From Williamsia maris (lineage in GTDB: Bacteria; Actinomycetota; Actinomycetes; Mycobacteriales; Mycobacteriaceae): a stretch of DNA of 64,000 nucleotides. Positions 20,351 through 30,200 of this stretch are shown piece by piece. The translations under genes were made by a program, and so were the position numbers. The stretch spans positions 744,001 to 808,000 of the forward strand of contig NZ_JAMTCJ010000003.1 of assembly GCF_024171815.1 (NCBI RefSeq), read 5' to 3'. How positions within the stretch are numbered: the stretch's first letter is position 1; each line of letters begins with the position of its first letter. Under the pieces are notes generated by a model. It searched no databases and had not been told where the DNA came from. It saw only the letters and a program-made list of their open reading frames with translations.

Positions 20351-20446
20351 GTCGTTGTGCCTCTCGTGGTGGTGAGTTCCTCCCGGCACGCCGAAGCGAT
20401 CAGGGAGGTGGGTGGTGCTTCCCGGACGAGATGTCCGGGGAGTTCG

Positions 20447-20668
20447 TTACTTGTACCGGTAGACGATCCGACCGCGGGCGAGGTCATAGGGCGACAGCTC
20501 CACGACCACGCGGTCCTCCGGCAGGATGCGGATGTAGTGCTGCCGCATCTTGCCACTGATGTGCGCGAGCACCTTGTGACCGTTCTCCAGCTCAATGCGG
20601 AACATCGCATTGGGCAGGGGCTCGACCACGCGACCCTCGACCTCGATGGCGCCGTCTTTCTTGGCCAT
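20447..20668 (-). CDS. infA: Translation initiation factor IF-1
   Basis: A 73-aa OB-fold protein ([20 protein letters not shown], ending GRIVYRYK) that occupies the ribosomal A site during initiation. GGAGG, 4 nt before the ATG at 20668, fixes this start over an in-frame GTG 27 nt upstream. It is the first gene of the alpha operon, with a leader of about 180 nt from the predicted promoter. Confidence 0.97.
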   Translation of the reverse strand: MAKKDGAIEVEGRVVEPLPNAMFRIELENGHKVLAHISGKMRQHYIRILPEDRVVVELSPYDLARGRIVYRYK

Positions 20669-20855
20669 GTCCTCCACAATCTCTGTCGCTCGCACGTGGC
20701 GGCGACATCTCGTTTACCGTGTCGGTACGCACGTCGGGCGGGGCGCCGAGAGACTCGGCGGGACCTGCGTCGATTCGCCGGATCTGCGCAGACCGGACGG
20801 CGAACCATCTGACCTGTGGGCACAGGAGTACCGGCGCGAAGCGCACCAGCGATCC

Positions 20856-20885
20856 ACTTTACGCTTTCCGCAGGCGACAAGCCAA
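20856..20885 (-). promoter_or_regulatory. Predicted promoter of the infA-truA operon
   Basis: On the minus strand, -35 TTGGCT (20880-20885) and -10 TAAAGT (20856-20861) are 18 nt apart. The -35 sits in ATTTGG, the same context seen at the rpsH and rplN promoters (28740-28768 and 32802-32831). No gene lies between here and infA. Confidence 0.55.
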
Positions 20886-20893
20886 ATTGCTGC

Positions 20894-21721
20894 CTAGCCG
20901 GCCGTCAGCTGCTCCAGCACGTCGGTGATGTCGTGCGTGGACTCCGGCGCACCGAGCACCTGGATGGCGACATGGTCGGCGCCCGCGGCGAGATGCGCGT
21001 CCACCTGATCGCGGATCGTGTCCTTGTCACCGTGCGCCACCAGGTCGTCGATCAGCGCGTCGCTGCCGCCGTCGGCGATGTCGGAGTCGGTGTACCCCAG
21101 CCGCTTGAGGTTGGCCACGTAGTTGGCCAGGTGCAGGTACGGGGTGTCGACGGGCGGACGGCCGATCGCGCGCGCGGTCACCGGGTCGGTGTCGAGGACG
21201 ATCTTGTGTTCGGGGGCGAGCAGGGCGTCGGGTCCGAGGATGTCGCGGGCGTAGGTCGTGTGCGCGGGGGTCGTCAGGTACGGGTGCGCGCCGAGCGCGC
21301 GGTCGGCGGACAGACGCAACATCTTCGGTCCGAGAGCGGCGAGGATGCGTCGATCGGCGGGCACGCCCGCGTCGTCGAGCACGTCGAGGTAGGCGACCAT
21401 CGACTGATACGGCGAGGCGTACTCCTGCGTCGCCTCGCGGTGCCCCACCCCGATGCCGAGATAGAATCGCCCCGGGAAGTCGGTCTCGAGCGCGGCGAAC
21501 TCACCGGCGATGGCCGCGGGTTCGGTGTTCCAGATGTTGGTGATGCCGGTGGCGACGCGGATCTCGTCGGTCGCCTCGAGGACCGCCCGGACCGGTGCCA
21601 GCGTCGGCGCGGACCCGCCCAACCAGATGGTGCCGTAACCGAGTTGTTCGATGCGGGCCGCCTGCTCGCCCGTCAGCGTCGAGAAACCTGTCCACACCCC
21701 GTGCGTTCCGAATCCATGCAT
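20894..21721 (-). CDS. LLM-class F420/flavin-dependent oxidoreductase
   Basis: A 275-aa TIM-barrel protein of the luciferase-like monooxygenase family, probably F420-dependent. It shows GYGTIWLGGSAPTL near the start, FYLGIGVGHREATQEY, and LAALGPKMLRLSADRALGAHPYL, all typical of the group. The substrate is unknown. The gene neighbours infA as the Rv3463 family does in M. tuberculosis. The ATG at 21721 was chosen because upstream codons lack homologous sequence; there is only a weak purine run before it. Confidence 0.85.
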   Translation of the reverse strand: MHGFGTHGVWTGFSTLTGEQAARIEQLGYGTIWLGGSAPTLAPVRAVLEATDEIRVATGITNIWNTEPAAIAGEFAALETDFPGRFYLGIGVGHREATQEYASPYQSMVAYLDVLDDAGVPADRRILAALGPKMLRLSADRALGAHPYLTTPAHTTYARDILGPDALLAPEHKIVLDTDPVTARAIGRPPVDTPYLHLANYVANLKRLGYTDSDIADGGSDALIDDLVAHGDKDTIRDQVDAHLAAGADHVAIQVLGAPESTHDITDVLEQLTAG

Positions 21722-21746
21722 GTCCTGATTCAACTCCCCGACGCCG

Positions 21747-22235
21747 TCATCCCTTCCGCGAGGGCGGTGTCCGGGGTTCGAGCACCGATTCGCAGTGCAC
21801 GCGCGCGACGAGCGCACCCGTCCTGCGGGTGAGGGCTCGCTCCAGGTCGCGACCACGGCCGACCGGGATCGCGTGGAGCAACCGGCGGCCGTCGTCGTCG
21901 GCGATGACGACCAGCACGTCGTCGATCCGACTCTCCACGTCGATCCAGTCGACCAGGGTCTCGATGACGCCGGCGTCGACCGGGCGTTCGAGTTCGACCA
22001 ATTCGATCAGGGGGTGCCGCGTCCGCCACTGTCCACGGAACTCGGCGTGGTCCTCGCCCGGCGCGAACACGTGCACCGCCCGCAGCGCCCGACCGAACGG
22101 GCGGGATCGCACGATTGCCTCGTGAAGGACGGCCGCGTCGTCGACCGGCACGATGACGACACCGCGGGCGGTGAGCGGGGTACGCGCCTGCCCCGGTCGA
22201 TGGACTGCGGCCGGGGTCGGTTGCGTCGTGGTCAC
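21747..22235 (-). CDS. Uncharacterised protein resembling the soluble C-terminal domain of KimA/APC-type permeases
   Basis: About 162 aa, with the start uncertain (GTG 22235 taken; no good ribosome site). It is soluble, with alternating beta/alpha character: VVIVPVDDAAVLHEAIVRS, RAVHVFAPGEDHAEF, WRTRHPLIELVELERPV, DDVLVVIADDDGRRLLHAI. This pattern is like the cytosolic C-terminal domain of actinobacterial APC/KimA-type permeases, but no membrane part is present. I do not know its function. It lies 25 nt upstream of the LLM gene on the same strand and reads away from dtd. Confidence 0.55.
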   Translation of the reverse strand: MTTTQPTPAAVHRPGQARTPLTARGVVIVPVDDAAVLHEAIVRSRPFGRALRAVHVFAPGEDHAEFRGQWRTRHPLIELVELERPVDAGVIETLVDWIDVESRIDDVLVVIADDDGRRLLHAIPVGRGRDLERALTRRTGALVARVHCESVLEPRTPPSRKG

Positions 22236-22343
22236 CGGGACGACACTGCTCGTCGGCGCGCGCCTGCGGGAGCGTGTTGACGCGATCTCTACGGGCTCGG
22301 CCGCGTTCTTGATGCATTTCGACGGGGTCGATTGCCCGCGGGT

Positions 22344-22349
22344 TAGGTT
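22344..22349 (+). promoter_or_regulatory. Putative -10 box of a leaderless dtd transcript
   Basis: TAGGTT is followed by 6 nt and then the ATG of dtd at 22356. No ribosome-binding site fits in between, so the transcript probably starts at the A of ATG. The -35 is not convincing. Confidence 0.5.
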
Positions 22350-22355
22350 GGCCGC

Positions 22356-22793
22356 ATGCGAGCAATCGTCACCCGGGTGTCGTCGGCGTCGGTGTCGGTC
22401 GACGGTGAGGTCGTCGGCGCGATCGACCCGCCTGCCGGATCCCAGGGGCTGCTGGTGCTGGTCGGTGCCACCCATTCCGACACCACCGACACCGCACGTG
22501 CACTCGCCGAGAAGATCTGGCGCCTGCGCATCCTCGACGGCGAGGTGAGTGCCGCCGACGCCGACGCCCCGGTTCTCGTCGTCAGCCAGTTCACCCTCTA
22601 CGCCAACGTGTCCAAGGGGCGCCGGCCGTCGTGGAACGCCGCGGCCCCCGGCCCGGTGGCGCAGCCCCTGGTCGACGAGGTCGTCGCCGCGCTACGGGTT
22701 CTTGGTGCGACGGTGAGCACCGGCGTGTTCGGCGCGCACATGATGGTCAGCAGCATCAACGACGGGCCGGTGACGATCCCGATCGAGATCTGA
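22356..22793 (+). CDS. dtd: D-aminoacyl-tRNA deacylase
   Basis: A 145-aa enzyme that hydrolyses D-aminoacyl-tRNA (for example D-Tyr-tRNA) and guards translation chirality. It has the active-site [17 protein letters not shown] (about 74-90) and the C-terminal NDGPVT motif that meets it across the dimer. It is normal in length. It is a single gene, divergent from the unknown gene at 21747 and convergent with map. Confidence 0.96.
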   Translation: MRAIVTRVSSASVSVDGEVVGAIDPPAGSQGLLVLVGATHSDTTDTARALAEKIWRLRILDGEVSAADADAPVLVVSQFTLYANVSKGRRPSWNAAAPGPVAQPLVDEVVAALRVLGATVSTGVFGAHMMVSSINDGPVTIPIEI

Positions 22794-22800
22794 CACCGAG

Positions 22801-22837
22801 GTAGCTGCTCCTCCCGCGGGGCGGGACAACCGGCTAC
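22801..22837. terminator. Convergent hairpin between dtd and map
   Basis: The inner stem TCCCGC-GGG-GCGGGA (22812-22826) is enclosed by GTAGC (22801-22805) and GCTAC (22833-22837), with symmetric 6-nt internal loops. It lies between the two convergent stop codons and can serve both strands. Confidence 0.55.
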
Positions 22838-22849
22838 GTCGTGTGTGCC

Positions 22850-23641
22850 CTACGGCCGTCGTGTGAGGATCCGCGGACCGTCCTCGGTCACCGCGACGGT
22901 GTGTTCCCAGTGCGATGCGCGCGACCCGTCGTCGGTGACGATGGTCCATTCGTCCTCGCAGACAGAGGTTTCCACGGTTCCGAGGGTGAGCATCGGCTCG
23001 ATGGCCAGGGTGCTGCCGACCACGAGCTGCGGGCCACGATTGGGCTTGCCCTCGTTGGCCAGGAACGGCTCCATGTGCATCTGTCTGCCGATACCGTGCC
23101 CGCCGTACCCGGCGACGATCCCGAAGGAGCGGCCGAGGCGTTCCTCGGCGGCGCGGGTGCCCAGCTCGATCGCGTGCGAGACATCGGTCAACCGGTTGCC
23201 CGGGACCATCGCCGCGATGCCTGCCTCCATGGCCGTACGCGTTGCCTCGTTGAGCTTCTCGTCGTCCTCGCCGAGGCCCCCGATGCCGAAGGTCCACGCC
23301 GAGTCGCCGTGCCAGCCGTCGAGAATCGCGCCGCAGTCGATCGACACGAGATCGCCGTCGGTCAGCACCGTCTCGTCCGACGGGATCCCGTGCACGACGA
23401 CGTCGTTGACCGAGCTGCAGATCGATCCAGGGAAACCGTGATAGCCGAGGAACGACGGCACGGCACCGGCGTCACGGATGACGGCCTCGGCGACCTTGTC
23501 CAGGTCGAGCGTGGTGACCCCGGGGCCGGCCGCGGCACGGACGGCGACGAGTGCGGCCCCGACCACCGCGCCCGCGGCATCCATGGCGTCGAGCTCACCG
23601 GCGGTGCGGAACGGGACGACCTTCGCCTTGCGCAGACCCAT
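22850..23641 (-). CDS. map: Methionine aminopeptidase, type I
   Basis: A 263-aa enzyme that removes the initiator Met. The five metal ligands are visible in [27 protein letters not shown] and SHWEHT. It is the last gene of secY-adk-map, 8 nt after adk, the usual actinobacterial order. There is no N-terminal SH3-binding extension, unlike the second, longer mycobacterial MAP. Confidence 0.96.
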   Translation of the reverse strand: MGLRKAKVVPFRTAGELDAMDAAGAVVGAALVAVRAAAGPGVTTLDLDKVAEAVIRDAGAVPSFLGYHGFPGSICSSVNDVVVHGIPSDETVLTDGDLVSIDCGAILDGWHGDSAWTFGIGGLGEDDEKLNEATRTAMEAGIAAMVPGNRLTDVSHAIELGTRAAEERLGRSFGIVAGYGGHGIGRQMHMEPFLANEGKPNRGPQLVVGSTLAIEPMLTLGTVETSVCEDEWTIVTDDGSRASHWEHTVAVTEDGPRILTRRP

Positions 23642-23649
23642 GACGCGTG

Positions 23650-24195
23650 TCAGTCGTTCAGGGCGCGGAGCACACGCTGGTGCACCTCGCCGACATCACC
23701 GATGGCGTCGATGACGGTGACCTGCTCCGCGTAGTAGTCCAGCAGCGGCGAGGTCTCCTTGATGTAGACCTGCATCCGGTTACGGATGACGTCCTCGGTG
23801 TCGTCGGCGCGACCGCGGGCGAGCATGCGCTCGACCACGACGTCCTCGTCCACCTCGAACGACAGCACCGCGTCGAGCGAGTGGTCGCTGTCGGCCAGGA
23901 TCGCCGTCAACGCGTCGGCCTGCTCGGTCGACCGCGGGAACCCGTCGAGGATGAAGCCGTTGACCGCGTCGGGCTCACCGACGCGGGCACGGACCATGTC
24001 GACCGTGATCTCCGAGGGGACGAGGTTGCCCGCGTCGAGGTACTTCTTGGCCTCGATGCCGACGGGCGTGCCCTCGGTGATATTGGCGCGGAACAGGTCC
24101 CCGGTGGAGATGTGCGGGATGCCGAGGCTCTCCGAGAGCATCTCGGCCTGCGTTCCCTTGCCTGCCCCCGGAGGGCCGAGGATCACGAGTCTCAC
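23650..24195 (-). CDS. adk: Adenylate kinase
   Basis: A 181-aa short-form kinase (AMP + ATP to 2 ADP). The P-loop [10 protein letters not shown] is at 7-16 and the AMP-site motifs are ISTGDLFRA and DGFPRS. The LID is short and without zinc cysteines, as in mycobacterial Adk. The GTG at 24195 overlaps the secY stop (GTGA); the longer open frame upstream lies inside secY and is not real. Confidence 0.97.
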   Translation of the reverse strand: MRLVILGPPGAGKGTQAEMLSESLGIPHISTGDLFRANITEGTPVGIEAKKYLDAGNLVPSEITVDMVRARVGEPDAVNGFILDGFPRSTEQADALTAILADSDHSLDAVLSFEVDEDVVVERMLARGRADDTEDVIRNRMQVYIKETSPLLDYYAEQVTVIDAIGDVGEVHQRVLRALND

Positions 24196-25517
24196 TTGAG
24201 GAACCCTTCGTACTTGCGCTGCATCAGCTGGCTGTTGATCTGCTTCACGGTGTCGAGTCCGACGCCCACCATGATCAGCACCGCGGTGCCACCGAACGGC
24301 AGGTTCTGCACACCGCCGCTGTTGCCGATCTCGAGGAACAGGTTGGGCAGGACCGCGATCACACCGAGGTAGATCGAGCCGGGCAGCGTGATGCGGGACA
24401 GGACGTAGCCGAGGTAGTCGGCGGTGGGCTGACCCGGTCGGATGCCGGGGATGAACCCGCCGTACTTCTTCATCTCGTCGGCGCGCTCCTGCGGATTGAA
24501 CGTCACCGCCACGTAGAAGTACGTGAAGAAGATGATCATCAGGAAGTACACGGCGATGTAGACACCGTTGCTGGGGTCGACGAGGTACGTCTGGATCTGA
24601 CGCTGCCACCACGGCTGCTCGCCACTGCTGCTCTGCGTCAGCTGGACGATCAGGTTGGGCAGGTACAGCAGCGACGACGCGAAGATCACGGGGATGACGC
24701 CGGCCTGGTTGACCTTGAGGGGCAGGTAGGTCGACGAGCCGCCGTACATCTTCCTGCCGACCATGCGTTTGGCGTACTGCACGGGTATTCGTCTCTGGCC
24801 CTGCTCGATGAAGACCACGCCTGCGACGATGATCACCGCCGCCACCAGGACCAGGAAGAACACCAGGCCACCGCGGGTGTCGAGGATCTGCTTGCCCTCG
24901 GACGGGATGCGTGCGGCGATACCGGCGAAGATCATCAGCGACATGCCGTTGCCGATGCCGCGCTCGGTGATGAGCTCACCGAACCACATGACGACACAGG
25001 CACCCGCGGTCATGACCAGCACGATGATGATCAGCCCGAAGATCGACTTGTCGTTGAGGATGTTCGCGCCGTTGGAGCAGTCGCGGAGCAGGTCGCCACG
25101 GTCGGCGAGGGCCACGATGCCGGTCGACTGCAGCAGTGCCAACGCCACCGTGAGGTAGCGGGTGTACTGCGTCATCTTCGCCTGGCCGGACTGGCCTTCC
25201 TTGCGGAGCTGCTCGAACCGCGGGATCACCACGGTGAGCAGCTGCACGATGATGCTCGCGGTGATGTACGGCATGATGCCGATCGCGAACACCGACAGCT
25301 GCAGCAATGCGCCGCCGGAGAACATGTTGATGAGGGAGTAGATGCCCGCGGAGTCACCACGCGAGACCTCATCGAGGCAGGACTGGACCTGGCGGTAGTC
25401 GACGCCGGGCGAAGGGATGGTCGCTCCCAGGCGGTACAGGATGATGATGCCGATGACGAAAAGGATCTTCCGTCGCAAATCCTGTGTCCGCAAAGCCGAG
25501 ACAAAGGCGGAACGCAC
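24192..25517 (-). CDS. secY: Preprotein translocase channel SecY
   Basis: A 441-aa, ten-helix channel of the Sec translocon. It opens [20 protein letters not shown] and shows the plug/TM2 region ([27 protein letters not shown] in blocks), [20 protein letters not shown], and the ribosome-contact loop [13 protein letters not shown]. The GTG start has GGAGG upstream. A 221-nt gap after rplO holds a hairpin and probably an extra promoter. Confidence 0.97.
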   Translation of the reverse strand: MRSAFVSALRTQDLRRKILFVIGIIILYRLGATIPSPGVDYRQVQSCLDEVSRGDSAGIYSLINMFSGGALLQLSVFAIGIMPYITASIIVQLLTVVIPRFEQLRKEGQSGQAKMTQYTRYLTVALALLQSTGIVALADRGDLLRDCSNGANILNDKSIFGLIIIVLVMTAGACVVMWFGELITERGIGNGMSLMIFAGIAARIPSEGKQILDTRGGLVFFLVLVAAVIIVAGVVFIEQGQRRIPVQYAKRMVGRKMYGGSSTYLPLKVNQAGVIPVIFASSLLYLPNLIVQLTQSSSGEQPWWQRQIQTYLVDPSNGVYIAVYFLMIIFFTYFYVAVTFNPQERADEMKKYGGFIPGIRPGQPTADYLGYVLSRITLPGSIYLGVIAVLPNLFLEIGNSGGVQNLPFGGTAVLIMVGVGLDTVKQINSQLMQRKYEGFLK

Positions 25518-25696
25518 TAACTCCTCCTACCGAACGAGCACGCGCCTGCCTCGCTCAGCGGAGAACTCCCGCGGTCGCACCGCGTTCGTCTCGCCTTGCA
25601 CAGGGGGTGATCCGTCGTTCTGGTCGGTCGGCCCCCTCCGCGAAGTCGCGAGGAGGATCGACGATGATCAACTCTTGAACTCTAACAGTGGTCCCC

Positions 25697-25725
25697 GCGG
25701 CGCCCGGTCGAACACCGAGCGCCGC
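25697..25725 (-). terminator. Hairpin after rplO
   Basis: GCGGCGCCCGGT and ACCGAGCGCCGC pair with one mismatch around a 5-nt loop, 14 nt after the rplO stop. Just beyond, TGTTAGAGT on the minus strand could be an extended -10 for a secY-adk-map transcript. The hairpin may be a partial terminator between the two parts of the operon. Confidence 0.45.
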
Positions 25726-25738
25726 GAGAACCGACGGG

Positions 25739-26179
25739 TCACAGCACCGTGGTGCTGCCACCTGCCGCGCTGATCTTCTCGCTCGCCGACGTCGAGAACT
25801 TGTTGGCGCTGACCTGCACGGCCACCGACAGCTCTCCGTCGCCGAGCACCTTCACGAGCTCGTTCTTGCGAACCGCACCGGCTGCGATGAGTTCATCGAC
25901 GCCGATGGTGCCGCCCTCGGGGAAGAGGCGGGCGAGGTCGCCCACGTTCACCACCTGGTACTCGACACGGTTGCGGTTGGTGAAGCCCTTGAGCTTCGGG
26001 AGCCGCATGTGGATGGGCATCTGCCCACCCTCGAAGCCGGCCGGGACGTTCTTGCGTGCCTTGGTGCCCTTGGTGCCGCGACCCGCGGTCTTACCCTTGG
26101 AGCCCTCACCACGACCGACCCTGGTCTTGTCGGTCTTCGCGCCCGGAGCGGGGCGAAGATGATGGAGTTTGATGGTCAT
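25739..26179 (-). CDS. rplO: 50S ribosomal protein L15
   Basis: A 146-aa protein with the Gly-rich basic start ([19 protein letters not shown]) and [18 protein letters not shown]. It follows rpmD by 4 nt in the spc operon. The sequence is standard. Confidence 0.98.
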   Translation of the reverse strand: MTIKLHHLRPAPGAKTDKTRVGRGEGSKGKTAGRGTKGTKARKNVPAGFEGGQMPIHMRLPKLKGFTNRNRVEYQVVNVGDLARLFPEGGTIGVDELIAAGAVRKNELVKVLGDGELSVAVQVSANKFSTSASEKISAAGGSTTVL

Positions 26180-26183
26180 TGGA

Positions 26184-26363
26184 CTAAACCTCTTCGACTG
26201 TCACGAGGTGGCGCACCACGTTGATCAGGCCGCGGTTGGCCGGAGTGTCCTCGCGGGTGACGGTCTGACGGATCTTCCTCAAACCGAGGGTCCGCAGGCT
26301 GTCACGCTGGTTGCTCTTGGTTCCGATCGTGCCCTTGATCTGGGTGATCTTCAGCTCTGCCAT
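26184..26363 (-). CDS. rpmD: 50S ribosomal protein L30
   Basis: A 59-aa protein ([20 protein letters not shown], then [10 protein letters not shown] and [15 protein letters not shown]). The ATG at 26363 lies 1 nt after the rpsE stop; the longer reading upstream overlaps rpsE and is not used. Confidence 0.97.
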   Translation of the reverse strand: MAELKITQIKGTIGTKSNQRDSLRTLGLRKIRQTVTREDTPANRGLINVVRHLVTVEEV

Positions 26364-26364
26364 G

Positions 26365-27051
26365 TCATGCACCCTGTCCTGCGCGCGCCCGCAACATACC
26401 CGCGGGAGCGACGTCTTCGATGGGGAGGCCACGACGTGCGGCGACCTCTTCGGGACGCTGCAGCATCTTCAGTGCGGCCACGGTCGCGTGGACGACGTTG
26501 ATCGCGTTGTCGCTGCCGAGGCTCTTGGCGAGGACGTCGTGGACGCCCGCGCACTCGAGCACGGCACGCACCGCGCCACCGGCGATCACACCGGTACCGG
26601 GCGATGCCGGACGCAGCATGACGACACCGGCCGCGGCCTCACCCTGGACGGGGTGGGTCACGGTGGAGCCGATCAGCGGGACGCGGAAGAAGTTCTTCTG
26701 AGCCTCTTCGACGCCCTTCTGGATGGCGGCCGGGACCTCTTTGGCCTTGCCGTAGCCGACGCCGACCATGCCCTGGCCGTCACCGACGACCACGAGGGCG
26801 GTGAAGGAGAACCGACGTCCACCCTTGACCACCTTGGACACGCGGTTGATGGCGACGACGCGCTCGAGACGGTTCTTGTCCTGGTCGCGTCCGCCGCGCT
26901 GGCCGTCGCGGCCACCGCCACGTCGGTCGCCGCCGCCGCCGCGACGGTCGCCGCCGCCTGCTGCGCCTGCGCCGCCGGCGGCTGCGCCTGCGGTGTTGTC
27001 GGTGCTGGTGGCGGGTCCGGTGCCGCCGTCACGCCGTTGACGTCCCGGCAT
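26365..27051 (-). CDS. rpsE: 30S ribosomal protein S5
   Basis: A 228-aa protein. Residues about 60-215 are the S5 core ([53 protein letters not shown]). The first 60 residues are a Gly/Arg/Asp-rich low-complexity extension ([20 protein letters not shown]), longer than in E. coli S5. The start at 27051 has GGAAGGA upstream. Confidence 0.96.
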   Translation of the reverse strand: MPGRQRRDGGTGPATSTDNTAGAAAGGAGAAGGGDRRGGGGDRRGGGRDGQRGGRDQDKNRLERVVAINRVSKVVKGGRRFSFTALVVVGDGQGMVGVGYGKAKEVPAAIQKGVEEAQKNFFRVPLIGSTVTHPVQGEAAAGVVMLRPASPGTGVIAGGAVRAVLECAGVHDVLAKSLGSDNAINVVHATVAALKMLQRPEEVAARRGLPIEDVAPAGMLRARAGQGA

Positions 27052-27100
27052 CAGATGGTCCTTCCGTATGCGCAGTGGGCGCTGGTGTTGGTGTTGGTCA

Positions 27101-27502
27101 TCAGAACGTGAGCCCTCCCTCGCGGGCGGCGTCGGCCAGAGCCGCGATCCGTCCGTGGTAGTCGTGCCCACCGCGGTCGAAGACCACCGTGTCGACACCC
27201 GCGGCCTTGGCGCGGGATGCGATCAGTTCGCCGACCTTGGCGCTCTGCGCCGACTTGTCGCCGCCGGAGCTGCGCACATCGGCCTCGATCGTCGACGCCG
27301 CTGCGAGCGTGGTGCCCGAGTGGTCGTCGATGATCTGGACGTGGATGTGTCGCGAGGACCGCTTGACCGCGAGACGCGGTCGCTGCGGGGTTCCGCTGAT
27401 CTTCTTGCGCAGCCGGAAGTGCCGGCGTGCGGTGGAGCGGCGACGACGGGTCGACACGTCTTTGCCGACCGTCTCGCGCTTCGTGGTTGTGGTTTCACTC
27501 AT
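27101..27502 (-). CDS. rplR: 50S ribosomal protein L18
   Basis: A 133-aa 5S-rRNA-binding protein ([40 protein letters not shown], ending [21 protein letters not shown]). The ATG at 27502 adjoins the rplF stop; the upstream in-frame ATG lies in rplF. Confidence 0.97.
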   Translation of the reverse strand: MSETTTTKRETVGKDVSTRRRRSTARRHFRLRKKISGTPQRPRLAVKRSSRHIHVQIIDDHSGTTLAAASTIEADVRSSGGDKSAQSAKVGELIASRAKAAGVDTVVFDRGGHDYHGRIAALADAAREGGLTF

Positions 27503-27503
27503 G

Positions 27504-28040
27504 TCACTTACCCGTCTTTCCGACCTTGCGGCGGATCTGCTCACCCTCGTAGCGGATGCCCTTGCCCTTGTACGGGTCCGGACGCCGCAGGCGGCGAATG
27601 TTGGCCGCGATCTGGCCGACCAGTTGCTTGTCGATTCCCGAGATCGAGAACTTGGTGGGCGACTCCACCGCGAAGGTGATGCCGTCAGGCGCCTCGATCG
27701 GCACCGGGTGGCTGTAGCCGAGGGCGAACTCGAGGTCCTTGCCCTTGAGCTGCACGCGGTAGCCGACTCCGAAGATCTCCATCTTGGTGACGTAGCCCGT
27801 GGTCACACCGGTGACGAGGTTCGCCACCAGGGTGCGGGACAGTCCGTGCAACGAGCGGTTGCGACGCTCGTCGTTCGGACGGGTCACCAGGATCGAGCCG
27901 TCCTCGGCGACAACCGAGATGGGCTCGGACACCAGCAGGGCCAGTTCGCCCTTGGGTCCCTTGACCGACACGGCCTGGCCGTCGATCTTCACGTCCACTC
28001 CGGCCGGGATGACGACCGGGTTCTTTCCAATACGCGACAT
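27504..28040 (-). CDS. rplF: 50S ribosomal protein L6
   Basis: A 178-aa protein ([21 protein letters not shown]-terminal signature [22 protein letters not shown]). It follows rpsH by 12 nt. The sequence is standard. Confidence 0.98.
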   Translation of the reverse strand: MSRIGKNPVVIPAGVDVKIDGQAVSVKGPKGELALLVSEPISVVAEDGSILVTRPNDERRNRSLHGLSRTLVANLVTGVTTGYVTKMEIFGVGYRVQLKGKDLEFALGYSHPVPIEAPDGITFAVESPTKFSISGIDKQLVGQIAANIRRLRRPDPYKGKGIRYEGEQIRRKVGKTGK

Positions 28041-28052
28041 TGAATCTGCCCC

Positions 28053-28451
28053 TTACCAGACGTAGGCGAGGACTTCGCCGCCGACGCCCTTGTTGGCTGC
28101 CTGACGGTCGGTCAGCAGGCCCGAGGACGTGGAGATGATGGCCACGCCCAGGCCGCCGAGAACCTTCGGCAAGTTGGTGGACTTCGCGTAGACCCGCAGG
28201 CCCGGCTTTGAGACGCGCCGCAGTCCGGCGATGCTCCGCTCACGGGTGGGGCCGTACTTGAGGGTGACGACGAGACTCTGGCCCACCTCGGCGGGCTCGG
28301 TCCGGTAATCGGTGATGTAGCCCTCGCGCTTGAGGATCTCGGCGATGTTGCCCTTGATCTTCGAGTGCGGGAGTGTCACCTCGTCGTGAAACGCCGAGTT
28401 GGCGTTGCGCAGACGGGTCAAGAAGTCTGCGATCGGATCAGTCATGGTCAT
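28053..28451 (-). CDS. rpsH: 30S ribosomal protein S8
   Basis: A 132-aa central-domain protein ([21 protein letters not shown]-terminal [20 protein letters not shown]). In mycobacteria rpsH directly follows rpsN. Here it starts a separate transcription unit with a leader of about 280 nt, because three unrelated genes stand between it and rpsZ. Confidence 0.98.
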   Translation of the reverse strand: MTMTDPIADFLTRLRNANSAFHDEVTLPHSKIKGNIAEILKREGYITDYRTEPAEVGQSLVVTLKYGPTRERSIAGLRRVSKPGLRVYAKSTNLPKVLGGLGVAIISTSSGLLTDRQAANKGVGGEVLAYVW

Positions 28452-28758
28452 GAGTGACCGTCAACCTTTCTCGTGGCGGTTCCCATGCAACGCGTGCATG
28501 CCGGTTCCGTTGCCGCTCTGGACGAGCGGCGCGGGCCTCGCATGTCACACCGTGGGCCTACTACGAAGTGTGTTTTGTCCTCACCGACTGATGCCGATGA
28601 GGGGCCGTGCACCAGTGGTGCAGTCCGATTTCATCTCGGGTGCACCACCGGATTTCTGTAGCTGTGAAGCCAAGAAAGTGGGCGTCACCTGGCGGTTCTC
28701 GCGCACGCGTGAGCGCGCCTGAGTGCAGGCAACCGTTCTAGTGTAGGGATCGCGGTGG
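28452..28758 (-). other. Leader region of the rpsH half-operon
   Basis: These 307 bp hold no gene that I can support. They run from the promoter at 28740-28768 to rpsH. TGCACC-AGT-GGTGCA (28608-28622) can form a small hairpin, and GGTGCACC near 28640 is a second palindrome. Purine-rich AGAAAGG just before rpsH is its ribosome-binding site. Confidence 0.4.
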
Positions 28759-28768
28759 TCAGGGCCAA
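28740..28768 (-). promoter_or_regulatory. Predicted promoter of rpsH-rplF-rplR-rpsE-rpmD-rplO
   Basis: On the minus strand, -35 TTGGCC (28763-28768) and -10 TACACT (28740-28745) are 17 nt apart. Downstream comes AGAACGGTTGCCTGC. Almost the same arrangement (CCCTACACT, then GGTTGCCTGC) precedes rplN at 32802-32831. The -35 overlaps the stop of the EthD-like gene. Confidence 0.6.
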
Positions 28769-29460
28769 ATCGCTGCCGATGTGGCCCCTCGGAGCGAGTG
28801 CAGGTGGCGAACCGTGGGCACCACGTCGATGTTCTCGTGCGCCCCGATGCGCACGACGCTGTCGAGCAGAGCGGTCATCCGGCGGCGCAGTTCGGCGTCG
28901 TCTCCCCCGCTGCCGTAGAACGCGTGGATGTCGCCGGCCGCGGCGAGCGGGAACAGCTCCTCCACGATCGCGTCGACGTGCTCCACGTCGGGCGTCACCG
29001 GTCGTTCGACGACGTTCTGCAGGTAGCCCGAGGTCGCCTGGGTCGCGATCGCGATCGGCGTGTGGTCCTCGAGCCATCGACGCAGCCACTCGGTGCGGTC
29101 GAGGGTGTCGGGGCGGCGCAGGAACGCGACGTTGGCCATGGCGTCGGCACGCGATCCGTCCCAGGTCTCCGGCGGTGGCAGGGGTCGGCGCTCGGTGACC
29201 TCCCACCCGACGACGCGGTCGGTGAGCGGGGCGAGCACCGCGGTGATCGGCTCGGGGACGGCCTCGGTCCAGACGCTGACGATCGCGTCGATCGGCGGGG
29301 CGAGCGTGGAAAGCGTCATCGCCCCGGCCACCTCGGGCGCCCCGGCGATGTTGAGCTGTACCCGGTCGGCGCCGGCCTGCTCCAGCGCGGCGAGCACCTC
29401 TGCGGACCCGAGCGCGACGGCGAGGTCGGTCCCCCACAGCGCGTACATCAGCTTGACCAC
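28759..29460 (-). CDS. EthD-domain-like protein
   Basis: A 233-aa soluble protein with two probable ferredoxin-like (dimeric alpha-beta barrel) halves. The second half, FLRRPDTLDRTEWLRRWLEDHTPIA in two blocks (about 124-148), then YLQNVVERPV and VDAIVEELFPL, looks like EthD-type proteins. Function unknown; relatives occur as small enzymes or accessory proteins in degradation pathways. The GTG at 29460 is my choice; no strong ribosome site. It is the middle gene of the island that splits the spc operon, and its end overlaps the rpsH promoter. Confidence 0.6.
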   Translation of the reverse strand: MVKLMYALWGTDLAVALGSAEVLAALEQAGADRVQLNIAGAPEVAGAMTLSTLAPPIDAIVSVWTEAVPEPITAVLAPLTDRVVGWEVTERRPLPPPETWDGSRADAMANVAFLRRPDTLDRTEWLRRWLEDHTPIAIATQATSGYLQNVVERPVTPDVEHVDAIVEELFPLAAAGDIHAFYGSGGDDAELRRRMTALLDSVVRIGAHENIDVVPTVRHLHSLRGATSAAIWP

Positions 29461-29609
29461 GCCCCGAAATCTAGACCGGCGCGGCTCGACCGCTGCTCGA
29501 TTGGGGAGATCCGACCACCTGTGGACAAGATCCCGGCTCCGGCGTGCGCTCTCCGACCGGCGGTCGGTATCGGATGGTCGGCTCGTGCTCCCCGAACAAA
29601 GGAGCACCC

Positions 29610-30197
29610 ATGACCGATCGTCATTCAGATCTCAGCGGACTGCCTCGATGGCATCCGAGTCCTCTCGTCCGATCGGCCATCACGACGATTCGCGCGCTGG
29701 GTTGGTCGGTCATGGCCGTCAGTGACGCGTGCAGTTGCGCTTCCCCGGAATGTGAGCCGCCGGACTGCTCGTTCGCGTACACGAGCGGACTCCATCTGGG
29801 TCCGATCCCTGAACTGGCCGTCTATGGCCTCGACGCACGAACTGCTCAGGCCGTCCTCAACGAGTTGGTGGATGTGCTGCGATGGCGCGATTGGAGGACT
29901 CTGGTCGAGCACGAGATCGAGTTCACCATCGATTCCATCGACTCGACGCTGCGACTGATCGAACTCGTGGACAAGTCGGATCTCCTGATCACCAACGAGT
30001 TGTTTCCCGATGCCGCTTTCCTCCAGGTGGTGTGGGCCGACGACGACGGTTCCTACCCGTGGGAGGCCGACTACTCGCTCGCACCCCACGCCCAGTTCAT
30101 TAAGGGCGTCCAGGGTGCGGCACAACGCACCGACCCTCGGTACATCTCCCGCTCGACCGGCCCCAACCGGGCGCAACGGCGTAAGCGCAAGCGGTGA
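29610..30197 (+). CDS. DUF4262-like protein
   Basis: A 195-aa protein on the opposite strand to the ribosomal genes. FAYTSGLHLGPIPELAVYGLD (in two blocks, about 51-71) is the hallmark of DUF4262, a family of unknown function. The Cys-rich loop CSCASPECEPPDC (about 38-50) could bind a metal. The tail is basic (GPNRAQRRKRKR). AAAGGAG 6 nt before the ATG supports the start. It is convergent with the AbiEi/DUF559-like gene and shares a hairpin with it. Confidence 0.7.
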   Translation: MTDRHSDLSGLPRWHPSPLVRSAITTIRALGWSVMAVSDACSCASPECEPPDCSFAYTSGLHLGPIPELAVYGLDARTAQAVLNELVDVLRWRDWRTLVEHEIEFTIDSIDSTLRLIELVDKSDLLITNELFPDAAFLQVVWADDDGSYPWEADYSLAPHAQFIKGVQGAAQRTDPRYISRSTGPNRAQRRKRKR

Positions 30198-30200
30198 ATC

